From assembly GCA_963726365.1 (NCBI GenBank), contig CAVSCI010000009.1, positions 62,001 through 126,000 of the forward strand: a stretch of 64,000 nt of DNA. The letters run 5' to 3'. The DNA comes from JAABQG01 sp963726365. GTDB lineage: Bacteria > Pseudomonadota > Gammaproteobacteria > Burkholderiales > Burkholderiaceae_C. A program made the position numbers and the translations under genes. Shown here in pieces: positions 43,584-55,583 of the stretch; position 1 is the stretch's first letter; each line of letters opens with the position of its first letter. Under the pieces are notes generated by a model that was not told the DNA's origin, searched no databases, and worked only from the letters and a program-made list of their open reading frames with translations.

Positions 43584-44108
43584 ATGGCCACCAAAGTCGC
43601 AAGCACGGCAAAATCCAAAGCCGGAAAAACCGCCGCCAAAGCCCCCGCGAAGTCAGCCGTCAAGCCGGCCGTCAAGGCAGCATCCAGGGCTCCGCTGAAA
43701 CAGCCAGCCCAAGCGCCTGTCAAGCCCCCCGTCGCGGTCAAGGCATCTGCCCGCAAGGTGCCCGCGGCGTCCAAGGCCGCGGCCGAACCTTCCATGCGTT
43801 TCTACCATTCAAGAGCCCTTCGGGAGAAGACCCATGCCGTGCTGGATGCGCTGGAGGCGGCGCCCGGCCATCCCCGCCATGGCGACGCCTTGGCTGATCT
43901 GGTGACCGAGCTCATCGAGGCCGGCATGGACTACTACTTCATGCGCGCGCTCAAGCAGGCCAAGGTCGGCTTTGTGACCGAGCAGTCCGCCCGCATGGGC
44001 ATGTCGGGGGCCGTCAAGCTCATCAGTTCGGTGAACCGCAAGTTCATCGTGCGCATGGACAAGGACCAGCTCCTGGTCGTTGCCCAGCACATCCGAGAGC
44101 TGGGCTGA
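43584..44108 (+). CDS. Hypothetical protein with histone H1-like Ala/Lys/Pro-rich N-terminus
   Basis: A 174-residue protein. About the first 65 residues are Ala/Lys/Pro/Val-rich repeats like those of bacterial H1-type proteins. The rest is a compact conserved-looking domain (MRFYHSRALREKTHAVLDAL, DLVTELIEAGMDYYFMRALKQAKVGFV). GGAG lies about eight bases before the chosen ATG; an earlier ATG 15 bases upstream lacks this. It may bind DNA or another polyanion through its tail. The C-terminal domain is not one I can name. Confidence 0.65.
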   Translation: MATKVASTAKSKAGKTAAKAPAKSAVKPAVKAASRAPLKQPAQAPVKPPVAVKASARKVPAASKAAAEPSMRFYHSRALREKTHAVLDALEAAPGHPRHGDALADLVTELIEAGMDYYFMRALKQAKVGFVTEQSARMGMSGAVKLISSVNRKFIVRMDKDQLLVVAQHIRELG

Positions 44109-44146
44109 AATCCGATCCGGCTCCGGGCGAGCCAGCCAGGGCCGGA

Positions 44147-46873
<2,727 letters not shown>

Positions 46874-46930
46874 AGAACCCTCCTTTGAAGATGGACAGCA
46901 GGCCCAATTTTACCGGCCGGCGACAAGGGC

Positions 46931-48439
46931 TCATCCGCCGACCAGCCGCCTTCGCAGTTCAGTCTTGAGGACCTTCCCGTAGTTGTTCTTCGGCAGTCCG
47001 TCGACGATTTCATAGCGTTTGGGGCGTTTGAAACGGGCGATCTGTGCCAGACAATGGGCATCCAGTGCGGCAGCCTCCAGCGTGGTCCCTGTCTGCGGCA
47101 CCACGAAAGCCACCACCACCTCGCCCCACTCGGGGTCAGCTGCGCCTACCACCGCCACTTCGGCCACACCGGGCGCGCTCAGCAGGACCTCCTCGACTTC
47201 GCGCGGATAAATGTTGGAGCCGCCGCTGATGATCAGGTCCTTGCTGCGGTCCTTCAGCGTCAGGAAACCGTCCGCGTCCAGTGCGCCCATGTCGCCGGTC
47301 CAGAGCCAGCCGTCGCGGACAGCGGCCGCAGTCGCCTCCGGGTTGCGCCAGTAGCCGGCCATCACCGTGTCGCCGCGCACCAGCACTTCGCCCACCTCGC
47401 CGGCGGGCAGGTCCTGGCCGACGCTGTCCGCCACCCGCACCTGCACCGGCGTCTGCGCCACGCCGACCGAGGCGATTCGTGCCGCGTGTCGGGGATGGGC
47501 GGTGTCGGCCAGGTGCGCGCGCGACAGCGCGGTGCCCACCATCGGTGTCTCGCCCTGACCGTAGATCTGCACGAAGCGCGGCCCCATCACACGCAGTGCG
47601 CGCTCGATGTCGGCCGCGTACATGGGCGCGCCACCATAGACGATGGTCTTGAAGCCTTCGCCAGTTTCGCCGCGCGCCTCGGCATGGTCCACCAGGCGCT
47701 TGACGATGGTGGGTGCGGCAAACATCGACAGCGGGCCGGCCTCGCGCGCCAAGGCAAAAAGTTCTTCGGGTTCGACGCCACCGGAAACCGGAACGACGTG
47801 GCGCGCACCGGCCATCAGGTGCGGAATCGCATAGATGCCGGCGCCGTGCGACATCGGCGCGGCATAGACGATCGCATCCTGCGGCGCGATCGGATCGACA
47901 TCGACAAAGTAGGTGAGCCCCATGGTCATGAGGTTGCGGTGCGTCAGCATCACGCCCTTGGGGCGGCCGGTGGTGCCACTGGTGTAGAACAGCCAGGCGA
48001 CGTCGTCGGGCGCACGCTCGACCAACGGTGCAGCGCAGGCCTGCAGCAGGGCGCCGTAGGCAGGGGTTTCGATGTCGATCTGCCGCTCCAACCCACCGAA
48101 AGGCCCGGGCGCCACGTCGGCCGTGACGAACGCCCAGCGGGCCTGGGCGTTGTCGATGATCCACTGCGCCTCATTGGGGTGCAGCTTGGCATTCACCGGC
48201 ACCACCACCAGTCCGGCCCACCAAGCTCCCAGAAGCACTTCCAGATAGCGCGGATGGTTGCGCAGGAAAAGCACCACCCGGTCGCCGGGCACCAGCCCGG
48301 CATCGCGCAAGGCGCCAGCCAGCCGGGACGAGCGATCTTCCCAGTCCCGATAGCTCGCTACCGGCGCCGTGCCACTGAAAATGGCAGGACGGTCGGGGTC
48401 GGTGCGCGCCACGCGCGCCAGAAGTTGCGCCAGATTCAT
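46931..48439 (-). CDS. AMP-dependent acyl-CoA synthetase/ligase
   Basis: A 502-residue adenylate-forming enzyme. The phosphate-binding loop YTSGTTGRPKGV, the YGQGETPM motif, the TGDMGALDADGF hinge and the late LPKNNYGKVLKTEL catalytic Lys are all present. The substrate is probably a medium-chain or aromatic carboxylic acid, but sequence alone does not decide. It lies 57 bases upstream of ppdK on the same strand. Confidence 0.9.
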   Translation of the reverse strand: MNLAQLLARVARTDPDRPAIFSGTAPVASYRDWEDRSSRLAGALRDAGLVPGDRVVLFLRNHPRYLEVLLGAWWAGLVVVPVNAKLHPNEAQWIIDNAQARWAFVTADVAPGPFGGLERQIDIETPAYGALLQACAAPLVERAPDDVAWLFYTSGTTGRPKGVMLTHRNLMTMGLTYFVDVDPIAPQDAIVYAAPMSHGAGIYAIPHLMAGARHVVPVSGGVEPEELFALAREAGPLSMFAAPTIVKRLVDHAEARGETGEGFKTIVYGGAPMYAADIERALRVMGPRFVQIYGQGETPMVGTALSRAHLADTAHPRHAARIASVGVAQTPVQVRVADSVGQDLPAGEVGEVLVRGDTVMAGYWRNPEATAAAVRDGWLWTGDMGALDADGFLTLKDRSKDLIISGGSNIYPREVEEVLLSAPGVAEVAVVGAADPEWGEVVVAFVVPQTGTTLEAAALDAHCLAQIARFKRPKRYEIVDGLPKNNYGKVLKTELRRRLVGG

Positions 48440-48613
48440 CGTGGGGGCCTATTTGTGTCCGTTTTCCAGATGCTTTGCAGGTTGCCTGTGCGTGGCGATC
48501 ATCGCCATCGTCCACAGTCTTATTCAATCACAGTGCCAATGTGTGCGGGCGCCGGACGGACCCTAGAATCGGTCAGACGCTCACGTCTGCGGTCCTCCCC
48601 TCATTGAAACGCC

Positions 48614-50314
48614 ATGATCCTGTGCAGGTTCGTCCCCCGGCTGCTGCTCGCAGCCGGCGCTTTCTTTGCCGGCTGCCTGGCGGCGGCAGGACCACCCGAC
48701 CCCCCGACGTCGTCAGCAGGTGGTGCGATGCTGATGGCAGTGCGTGCCTGGACGCCAACGCCAGGCGCCGACGATGTTGCTTCCGCCCAGGTCGCGCTGC
48801 AGCAGGTCGATCCGCAGACGCTGTCGCTTGATCGGCCCGAGTTCCGGGCTGAACCACGCCAGCCGGTCTGGTACGCGCTGGATCTGGCAGCGGACCCCCA
48901 GGTCCGGTCGCTGGTGCTGGAACTCACCCACCCGTCCATCCGGGCGGCCGATCTTTACCTGCCACAGGCCGGAGGCCCCCCGATCATCCTGCGCAGCGGG
49001 CGCGACGTGCCCATGCAGGCGCGCGAGAAAGCACGTTTTCCTGCAACGCTGCAATTCCCGTCGGGTTCGCAGGCAAGGACGGTCTACCTGCGCCTGAAGG
49101 GCACGGTGCCCTTGCGCGGGCAGTTCCTGCTTCAAGCGAAAAGTGACTGGGAGCGACAGTCGTCTTGGCAACTTGGTGCCATGACCGTCTGCTTTTCCAT
49201 TGCTGCACTGGCCGTCTTGTACGCAATCTGGTGCGCGTGGCGTTTGCGCAGCAAGGCCTACGGGCTGTACGCCCTGCTGGCATTGAGCATCGGTGTGACC
49301 GGCATGTTCATTTCGGGCTACGGCGAAACCTGGGCTTGGCCGATGCTGTCGGACTGGCGCGCGGTCATTTCTTCGGCCATGGCGTGTATCTCGGCGGGCC
49401 TGGCTTTGTTGCTGGCGGAGCGCGCCTTTGCGATGGAGGTCCGTGCGCCCCGGTTCTCACAGCTGTTGCGGATGATGGGCGTGCTGTGTCCGATGGCGGG
49501 CGTTCTCGGAATGGCGTTCGACGTCACGGTTCATCAAATGTTGTCGCATGGTGCAGCCGCCGCCGCGATCGCGATGAGCCTGTGCAGCTTCTGGATCGCC
49601 TGGCGCACCGACAACCGTGTGGCGGTCTGGCTGCTGCTGGGTTTCGTGCCGGTGTCACTGGGTGTCGGCGTGACCACGCTGGCGGTCGCCGGCATCATCC
49701 CTTTTACGCCATGGGTGCTGATGGCCATGCCACTGGGCAGCGCGATCGAGGTGCCGTTCAACCTTTACGGCCTGCACCTGCTTGAACGGCGGCGTGCGCT
49801 GGTTCATCGCAGCCGGGCCGAACTGGCCCAGGTGACCGGACCGGCTGGCGAGACACGGCAAGCGATGCTGCGGCGCTTGTCGATTCCCCCGGGTGACCCG
49901 GCCGCGCCTGAGAGCCGCGGCACCTTGATGTTGCTGCGTTTCCCGAACCTCGCCCCGGGTTCGGCCCGGCTGCGAGCCCTCGATTCGGTGGACGTCGAAC
50001 ACTTTCTGCACGCGATGATGGAATCGGCCGTGCGACCGGGGAACCACATTGGGCGCCCATCGTTTCATGAGATCGTCCTGCGAAATCCCCAGCAGGCTTC
50101 AGAAGGCGCCGTTCACAGTCTGCTCACCGCCCTTTTCGCGCAAGCGCTGCGATGTGAACGCTTTGGCATCGAGCCGCGCGATGCGGCCTTGCGCATTGCC
50201 TACGGCCGCCTGGACGATGCCTCCCCGGGTGTCGATGTGGCGCTGGAGCGGCTGGCCAAGGCGCTGGACGCGCCAGCTCAGGCAGGCCTGCGAAAGCTGG
50301 AGATCAGGCTGTGA
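48614..50314 (+). CDS. 7TM-DISM sensor protein with degenerate C-terminal signalling domain
   Basis: A 566-residue sensor. The N-terminal hydrophobic segment is followed by a periplasmic beta-sandwich (about residues 60-180, with VWYALDLAADPQVRSLVLEL). Seven transmembrane helices of the 7TMR-DISM type (about 190-395) follow. The cytoplasmic part (about 430-566) has the size and rhythm of a GGDEF domain (GTLMLLRFPN, AMMESAVRPGNHIGRPSFHEIVL) but no GGDEF motif. It may bind a ligand or a partner without cyclase activity. It stands alone before a lipoprotein gene. Confidence 0.7.
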   Translation: MILCRFVPRLLLAAGAFFAGCLAAAGPPDPPTSSAGGAMLMAVRAWTPTPGADDVASAQVALQQVDPQTLSLDRPEFRAEPRQPVWYALDLAADPQVRSLVLELTHPSIRAADLYLPQAGGPPIILRSGRDVPMQAREKARFPATLQFPSGSQARTVYLRLKGTVPLRGQFLLQAKSDWERQSSWQLGAMTVCFSIAALAVLYAIWCAWRLRSKAYGLYALLALSIGVTGMFISGYGETWAWPMLSDWRAVISSAMACISAGLALLLAERAFAMEVRAPRFSQLLRMMGVLCPMAGVLGMAFDVTVHQMLSHGAAAAAIAMSLCSFWIAWRTDNRVAVWLLLGFVPVSLGVGVTTLAVAGIIPFTPWVLMAMPLGSAIEVPFNLYGLHLLERRRALVHRSRAELAQVTGPAGETRQAMLRRLSIPPGDPAAPESRGTLMLLRFPNLAPGSARLRALDSVDVEHFLHAMMESAVRPGNHIGRPSFHEIVLRNPQQASEGAVHSLLTALFAQALRCERFGIEPRDAALRIAYGRLDDASPGVDVALERLAKALDAPAQAGLRKLEIRL

Positions 50315-50403
50315 ATCTCAAGCGTTGTATTGCGATAAATCAAGGGAAACGAATGCAGTCGGCATAGAGTCAAACACGCAAGTCCACTTTAAAGGAGATT
50401 GCC

Positions 50404-50877
50404 ATGCGTGTTGATCGAACCCATGTGGCGCTGGCCGTGGCGGCCGCCACGTTTGCATTGACGGGTTGCTATGTGGTGCCCATGCAGGCCACCGACGGTA
50501 CCGTGCAATACCAGCACTATCCCCTGCCACCTGTCGGAACCCCTATCCCGCCTCAGGCCACCGGCCCGGCGGCTGCAACTCTGAATGTCAGGCTGTATCC
50601 GGCGAATGAAATGGCCACACAGACTGGCATCGTGTCCGGAACAGTCACCAACATGATGACTGGCAAAGGCCGCTTTCTGGTCAATTACCTCGGCGAAGTG
50701 CTGACCGGCGAGGCCACGCGCGTGTCGAACGAGGAGAAGCGCGGCGTCGCCAGCGCCTTCAGCCCGAAAGGCATGTTCATGTCCTGCGAGTACCAGATGA
50801 ACACGCCCTTCCAGGGCGCGGGTAGCTGTTCGTTCTCGAACGGCGCGAAGTACCAGATGCATATCGGCGGCAACTGA
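50404..50877 (+). CDS. Hypothetical lipoprotein
   Basis: A 157-residue lipoprotein with lipobox LTGC (Cys22) and a strong AAAGGAG before the start. The mature part has a Pro-rich segment (YPLPPVGTPIPPQATGP) and a beta-rich domain (TLNVRLYPANEMATQTGIVSGTVTNM, YQMNTPFQGAGSCSF). The family is not recognised. It is probably attached to the inner leaflet of the outer membrane, as residue 2 of the mature protein is Tyr, not Asp. Confidence 0.7.
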   Translation: MRVDRTHVALAVAAATFALTGCYVVPMQATDGTVQYQHYPLPPVGTPIPPQATGPAAATLNVRLYPANEMATQTGIVSGTVTNMMTGKGRFLVNYLGEVLTGEATRVSNEEKRGVASAFSPKGMFMSCEYQMNTPFQGAGSCSFSNGAKYQMHIGGN

Positions 50878-50978
50878 GGCGCCTGTTCCGGTCGAAGTCG
50901 GTGGATGGCTCCGGGCACTTGGCAGCGTGAAGGTGGCCCCGGCCTTCCAGGTCAGAAAATTTTTAGATGGAGCATTTC

Positions 50979-51422
50979 ATGCCTAAACCCCTTTGGATTC
51001 TGGTGGCCAATGCGTCGGTGGCGCGCTGCTTTGAGCGCGCCTCGCCCACCGCCTCCTTGGTGCTGCTGGCAAATTACGCGCACCCCGAGAGCCGCATGCA
51101 TTCCCGCGATCTGGAGACCGATCGCGGCGGGCGTACCCAGAAGGACGATGCCGGTCGCACCAGCTTTGTCCCCCGCACCGAACCCAAGGAGCGCGAGCGC
51201 GCAGAGTTTGCCCGCGAGATCGCCCGTGCGCTGGAAGCAGGCGTGGTCGAGCACCGCTGCAGCGGCATCGCGCTGCTTGCCTCCAATCCGTTCCTTGGAG
51301 AACTGCAGGCCAACTTGACCGATGGCACGCGCAAGCTGGTCAATGCCAGTCATGCACTGGATCTGACCTCGTTCGAGGGACGGGAGCTGGAACAGCGCGT
51401 CACGCGGGCGTTGACGGCCTGA
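50979..51422 (+). CDS. Host attachment family protein
   Basis: A 147-residue protein of the family annotated as required for attachment to host cells. It shows WILVANASVARCFER near the start, the conserved basic/acidic middle (RDLETDRGGRT and FVPRTEPKERERAEFAREIARAL), and LLASNPFLGELQANL. The start at 50979 has GATGGAG upstream; an in-frame ATG at 50967 is part of that ribosome site. The real biochemical role is unclear; the fold relates to eRF1-like release-factor domains. Confidence 0.85.
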   Translation: MPKPLWILVANASVARCFERASPTASLVLLANYAHPESRMHSRDLETDRGGRTQKDDAGRTSFVPRTEPKERERAEFAREIARALEAGVVEHRCSGIALLASNPFLGELQANLTDGTRKLVNASHALDLTSFEGRELEQRVTRALTA

Positions 51423-51510
51423 GCGCGCTCAGGGTGGGTGACCCGCAGCCGGTCGTGGGGTGTCACCCGGTTGACGCCAGGCCGGGTATTGCCCGCCCAC
51501 AATCTCGCCC

Positions 51511-53391
51511 ATGATCGAACTCCGCTCCCCCCTGCAGGCCCAGATTGTTCAGTGGCTCGTCGCTCCGGGCGACACCGTGCGCGCGGGTGACGTGATGGTG
51601 ATCCTGGAGGCCATGAAGATGGAGCACGAGCTGCGCGCCACCGGCGATGCCCGCGTGACAGATTTGCTGTTTGCCGCGGGTGACGCCGTGAATGAAGGCG
51701 AATTACTCCTGATTTCAGAGCGCATAACGACCGATCCACGCTGGAGTAGTGCCGAAAAAGCATCAGATCCGCCGCCGCCGGCGCTTCCCGGGCAACCGCA
51801 ACAGGATGCGGCGGCCGTGGCGCTGCGCCCTGACCTGCAGCGCGTCATAGACCGCCACGCGTTCACGTTGGACGCCAGCCGACCGCAGGCCGTCGCCAAA
51901 CGCCACGTGCTGGGCCAACGCACGGCGCGCGAGAACATCGCCGACCTTTGCGACGCCGGCTCCTTCATTGAATACGGCGCGCTGGCGGTGGCCGCGCAAC
52001 GCAGCCGGCGCAGTGAAGACGACCTGATCCGCAACACGCCGGCCGACGGCATGGTGACCGGCATCGGTTCGGTCAATGGCGCGCTGTTCCGTACGGTGCC
52101 ATCCCGCGAAGGCGCGGCCGACCCCACGCGCGCCGTCGTCATGGCCTACGACGCCACGGTGCTGGCCGGCACCCAGGGCATGCGCAACCACGCCAAGACC
52201 GACCGCATGCTGGGCATCGCGCTCGACCAGAGGCTGCCCGTGGTGCTGTTCGCCGAGGGCGGGGGGGGCCGGCCGGGCGACACCGACATGCCCATCGTTG
52301 CCGGCCTGCATGTGGCCACCTTCGCCAGCTACGCGCGCCTGTCAGGGCGGGTGCCGGTGGTCGGCATCGTCAGCGGCCGCTGTTTTGCGGGCAATGCCGC
52401 GCTGCTGGGCTGCAGCGACGTGATCATCGCGACACGCAGCAGCAATATCGGCATGGGCGGCCCGGCCATGGTCGAGGGTGGCGGCCTGGGGGTCTTCAAG
52501 CCGGAGCAGATCGGCCCCGGCAGCGTGCAGCACCGCAATGGGGTGATCGACATCCTGGTGGAGGACGAAGCGCGCGCGGTGGCGGCCGCGCGGCACTACC
52601 TGTCGTTCTTCCAGGGCCGCACGGGCGAGTGGATTACGCCCGATCCGATGGCGCTGCGCGCCGTGGTGCCGGAGAACCGCCTGCGCGTGTACGACACCCG
52701 CGCGGCCATGGTGGGCCTCGTGGACACCGGCAGCCTGCTGGAATTGCGCACCGGCTTCGGCATCGGCATCCACACCGCGCTGGCACGCATCGAGGGACGG
52801 CCCGTCGGCCTGATGGCGAACAACCCGCTGCACCTGGGCGGCGCCATCGACGCCGACGCCGCCGACAAGGCCGCGCGCTTCATGCAGCTTTGCAACGCCC
52901 ACGGCCTGCCACTGGTCAGCCTGGTCGATACACCCGGCTTCATGGTCGGGCCGGACATCGAGGAAAAAGCGCAGGTGCGCCACGTCAGCCGCTTGTTCGT
53001 GACCGCCGCCAGCCTGCGCGTGCCGTATTTCAGCATCGTGCTGCGCAAAGGCTACGGCCTGGGCGCCATGGGCATGACGGCCGGCGGCTTCCACGCGCCG
53101 GTGTTCAACGTCGCCTGGCCCACCGGGGAATTCGGGGCCATGGGCCTGGAAGGCGCGGTGCGCCTGGGTTACCGCAAGGAGCTCGAAGCCGTGCCCGAAG
53201 GCTCGGCGCGCGAGGCATTGTTCGAGAAGCTGGTGGCGCAGCAGTATGCCAACGGCTCGGCGCTGAACATGGCGGCCACGCTGGAGATCGATGCGGTGAT
53301 CGACCCCGCCGAGACGCGTGGCTGGCTGGCGCGGGGGCTGGCCTCGAGCAAGGTGGGGGAGCGGACGGCGCGGTTTGTCGACACCTGGTGA
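51511..53391 (+). CDS. Biotinyl domain-carboxyltransferase fusion (acyl-CoA carboxylase family)
   Basis: A 626-residue fusion. Residues 1-70 form a biotinyl domain with the EAMKM lysine motif. After a variable linker (about 70-110) comes a full carboxyltransferase with both crotonase-fold halves (FAEGGGGRPGDTD, GRCFAGNAALLGCSD, GMGGPAMVEGGG, LVDTPGFMVGPD, RKGYGLGAMGMT). No biotin carboxylase domain is present or encoded nearby, so one must be supplied from elsewhere. The acyl substrate is unknown. The linker DNA contains a possible dispersed-repeat remnant. Confidence 0.85.
   Translation: MIELRSPLQAQIVQWLVAPGDTVRAGDVMVILEAMKMEHELRATGDARVTDLLFAAGDAVNEGELLLISERITTDPRWSSAEKASDPPPPALPGQPQQDAAAVALRPDLQRVIDRHAFTLDASRPQAVAKRHVLGQRTARENIADLCDAGSFIEYGALAVAAQRSRRSEDDLIRNTPADGMVTGIGSVNGALFRTVPSREGAADPTRAVVMAYDATVLAGTQGMRNHAKTDRMLGIALDQRLPVVLFAEGGGGRPGDTDMPIVAGLHVATFASYARLSGRVPVVGIVSGRCFAGNAALLGCSDVIIATRSSNIGMGGPAMVEGGGLGVFKPEQIGPGSVQHRNGVIDILVEDEARAVAAARHYLSFFQGRTGEWITPDPMALRAVVPENRLRVYDTRAAMVGLVDTGSLLELRTGFGIGIHTALARIEGRPVGLMANNPLHLGGAIDADAADKAARFMQLCNAHGLPLVSLVDTPGFMVGPDIEEKAQVRHVSRLFVTAASLRVPYFSIVLRKGYGLGAMGMTAGGFHAPVFNVAWPTGEFGAMGLEGAVRLGYRKELEAVPEGSAREALFEKLVAQQYANGSALNMAATLEIDAVIDPAETRGWLARGLASSKVGERTARFVDTW
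51701..51764. repeat. Possible dispersed-repeat remnant in a domain linker
   Basis: It contains GATCCACGCTGGAG followed by GCCGAAAAAG, similar in block order to the putA copies. It encodes the variable linker between the biotinyl and carboxyltransferase domains, in frame. The match is weaker than for the putA copies. Confidence 0.35.
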
Positions 53392-53506
53392 GTGGCACGG
53401 TCGCCAAGCGGGAGCCCGTGCGCGCGACGTAGGCCCGTGCTAAGCTGACAAGTTCGATGGCGCGGCCCACTGGCCAGCGACCCACTCATTGAACAAGGAG
53501 ACAACC

Positions 53507-54667
53507 ATGTCCGGCCTGCTGCCTCACGTCGATCCCGACGGTCTGCTCGAATTCTCCGTGGTCTACACCGACCGCGCGCTCAACCACATGTCCAAAAGCT
53601 TCCAGGGCGTGATGAAGGACATCTCCAGCATCCTGAAAGAGGTCTACCACGCCCGCTCCGCCGTGCTGGTGCCCGGCAGCGGTACCTTCGGCATGGAAGC
53701 CGTGGCGCGCCAGTTCGCCGGTGACAAGAAGGTGCTGGTCATCCGCAACGGCTGGTTCAGCTTCCGCTGGACACAGATCTTCGACATGGGCCGCATCCCG
53801 GCCGAGTCCACCGTGCTCAAGGCGCGCCGCGTGGGATCGGGCAAGCAGGCACCCTGGGTGCCCGCGCCGATTGCCGAGGTCGTCGCCACGATCCGCGAGA
53901 AAAAGCCCGATGTCGTCTTTGCGCCGCATGTGGAAACGGCCAGCGGCATGATCCTGCCCGACGACTACCTGCGTGCCGTGGCCGATGCGGTGCACGAAGT
54001 CGGCGGCCTGTTCGTGCTGGACTGCATCGCCTCGGGTGCGATGTGGGTCAACATGCAGGCCACCGGCGTGGACGTGCTGGTCAGCGCACCGCAAAAGGGC
54101 TGGAGCAGCTCGCCGTGCTGCGCCATGGTCATGCTCAGCGAGCGCGCCCGCGCGGCCATCGACGCCACCACCAGCACCAGTTTTGCCTGCGACCTGAAGA
54201 AGTGGCTGCAGATCATGGAGACCTACGAAGGCGGGGGCCATGCCTACCACGCGACCATGCCGACCGATGCGCTGACACGTCTGCGCGAGGTGATGAAGGA
54301 GACGCAGGCTTACGGCTTCGAGAAGGTGCGCGCCGAGCAGATCGAACTGGGCGCCAAGGTGCGCGCGCTGTTCGAGAGCCGCGGCCTGCCCAGCGTGGCG
54401 GCAGAGGGCTTCAAGGCGCCGGGCGTGGTGGTGAGCTACACCGAAGATCCCGACATCCAGTCCAGCCGCAAGTTCCTCGCCGAAGGCCTGCAGACCGCGG
54501 CCGGCGTGCCGCTGCAGTGCGACGAGCCAGCCGATTTCATGAGCTTCCGCATCGGCCTGTTCGGGCTGGAGAAATGGCACCACGTGGACCGCACGGTGGG
54601 GCAGCTCGCCGCCGCGCTGGACCGGCTGGGCATCGGGCAGCCTGAAAAGGTCGCGGTCGCGGCCTGA
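53507..54667 (+). CDS. Class V PLP aminotransferase (alanine-glyoxylate/serine-pyruvate type)
   Basis: A 386-residue PLP enzyme. It has the GSGTFGMEAVARQ substrate region, HVETASGMILPDDYL, LDCIASGAMWV and the PLP lysine in SAPQKGWSSS (Lys197). These features fit the alanine-glyoxylate or serine-glyoxylate aminotransferase group. AAGGAG lies about seven bases before the ATG at 53507. With glcD and purU nearby it may belong to glyoxylate/serine/one-carbon metabolism. Confidence 0.9.
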   Translation: MSGLLPHVDPDGLLEFSVVYTDRALNHMSKSFQGVMKDISSILKEVYHARSAVLVPGSGTFGMEAVARQFAGDKKVLVIRNGWFSFRWTQIFDMGRIPAESTVLKARRVGSGKQAPWVPAPIAEVVATIREKKPDVVFAPHVETASGMILPDDYLRAVADAVHEVGGLFVLDCIASGAMWVNMQATGVDVLVSAPQKGWSSSPCCAMVMLSERARAAIDATTSTSFACDLKKWLQIMETYEGGGHAYHATMPTDALTRLREVMKETQAYGFEKVRAEQIELGAKVRALFESRGLPSVAAEGFKAPGVVVSYTEDPDIQSSRKFLAEGLQTAAGVPLQCDEPADFMSFRIGLFGLEKWHHVDRTVGQLAAALDRLGIGQPEKVAVAA

Positions 54668-54684
54668 TCCGGATCGCTCCAACC

Positions 54685-54715
54685 GGGGCCTCCATCGCGG
54701 GGGGCTTGTTTCATT
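54685..54715 (+). terminator. Probable terminator after the aminotransferase gene
   Basis: GCCTCC (54688-54693) can pair with the G run 54699-54704 plus C54705 (one G-T pair) across a five-base loop, followed by TTGTTTCATT. It begins about 20 bases after the stop codon. The stem is imperfect. Confidence 0.35.
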
Positions 54716-54857
54716 CAGGAGTCGTCGATCTTCAGTCCACGGTGAACCTGTGTTTCCACGTCACGACCGCCTCGCCATCCTGCGTCACAACCGGGTCTGA
54801 CTGCCAAGGTGGACTTTCTGCCCGGCCAGCAGGCGCCCGCCTGAGCGCGCCGCGGTT

Positions 54858-55583
54858 TCAGAGCATCCGCGCCACCAGCGGAATCAGCAACGACGCCAGC
54901 ACCACCTGCAGCCCCAGCGCCAGCGCGGCCCAGGCGCCGGCGTCGGCGTTGACCTGCAGTGCGCGCGCAGCGCCGATACCGTGCGCCGCAGTGCCCAGGG
55001 CGAAGCCGCGCGCCATCCAGCCCGTCGCATCGGTCCCGATGCCCAGCGCGTCGAACAGGTACTTGCCAGACAACGCCCCGACCATCCCGGTCACCACGGC
55101 GAAAACGGCGGCCAGCGCCGGGATGCCGCCGATCTTTTCGGCCACGCCCATGGCGACCGGCGCGGTCACCGATTTGGGCGCGAGCGACAGCACGATCTCA
55201 ACGGGCATGTCGAGCGCCCAGGCCAGCCCCACCGCGCTGCCTGCGGCTGCCGCGCCTCCGATCAACGCCGCCAGCACGAAACGGCCCCCGTTTGCACGCA
55301 GCGCCACGCGCCGCTGCCACAGCGGCCAGGCCAGCGCCACCACGGCAGGGCCCAGCAGGAAATGGATGAACTGCGCGCCTGAAAAATACGTGGGATAGGC
55401 CGTGCCGGTGGCCATCAACCCGGCCGCCAGCGTCACCACCGACCACAGAACCGGGTTGGCCCAGGGCGCCTGGTTCACTCGTGCATAGAACGCCTGAGCC
55501 AGTACGTACACCACCAGCGTGGCCGTCAGGCCAAACAGGGGCGTGGACGAAAGATAGACCCAGAGCTGCACGAAGTCAGTCAT
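54858..55583 (-). CDS. lrgB: LrgB family membrane protein
   Basis: A 241-residue polytopic protein with the conserved LrgB/CidB pattern: FLLGPAVVALAWPLW, IVLSLAPKSVTAPVAMGVAEKIGG, AALAAVFAVVTGMVG and ARGFALGTAAHGIGAARAL. LrgAB-type pairs were named for effects on murein hydrolases; some members export glycolate or pyruvate. It overlaps the lrgA-like gene by four bases. The operon also holds a glycolate oxidase gene, which makes glycolate transport attractive. Confidence 0.92.
   Translation of the reverse strand: MTDFVQLWVYLSSTPLFGLTATLVVYVLAQAFYARVNQAPWANPVLWSVVTLAAGLMATGTAYPTYFSGAQFIHFLLGPAVVALAWPLWQRRVALRANGGRFVLAALIGGAAAAGSAVGLAWALDMPVEIVLSLAPKSVTAPVAMGVAEKIGGIPALAAVFAVVTGMVGALSGKYLFDALGIGTDATGWMARGFALGTAAHGIGAARALQVNADAGAWAALALGLQVVLASLLIPLVARML

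Noticed and set aside
51425..51480. GGGTGA...TCACCC hairpin between the attachment-family and carboxyltransferase genes
   Set aside because: Short stem, long loop and no T tract; probably chance in GC-rich sequence.
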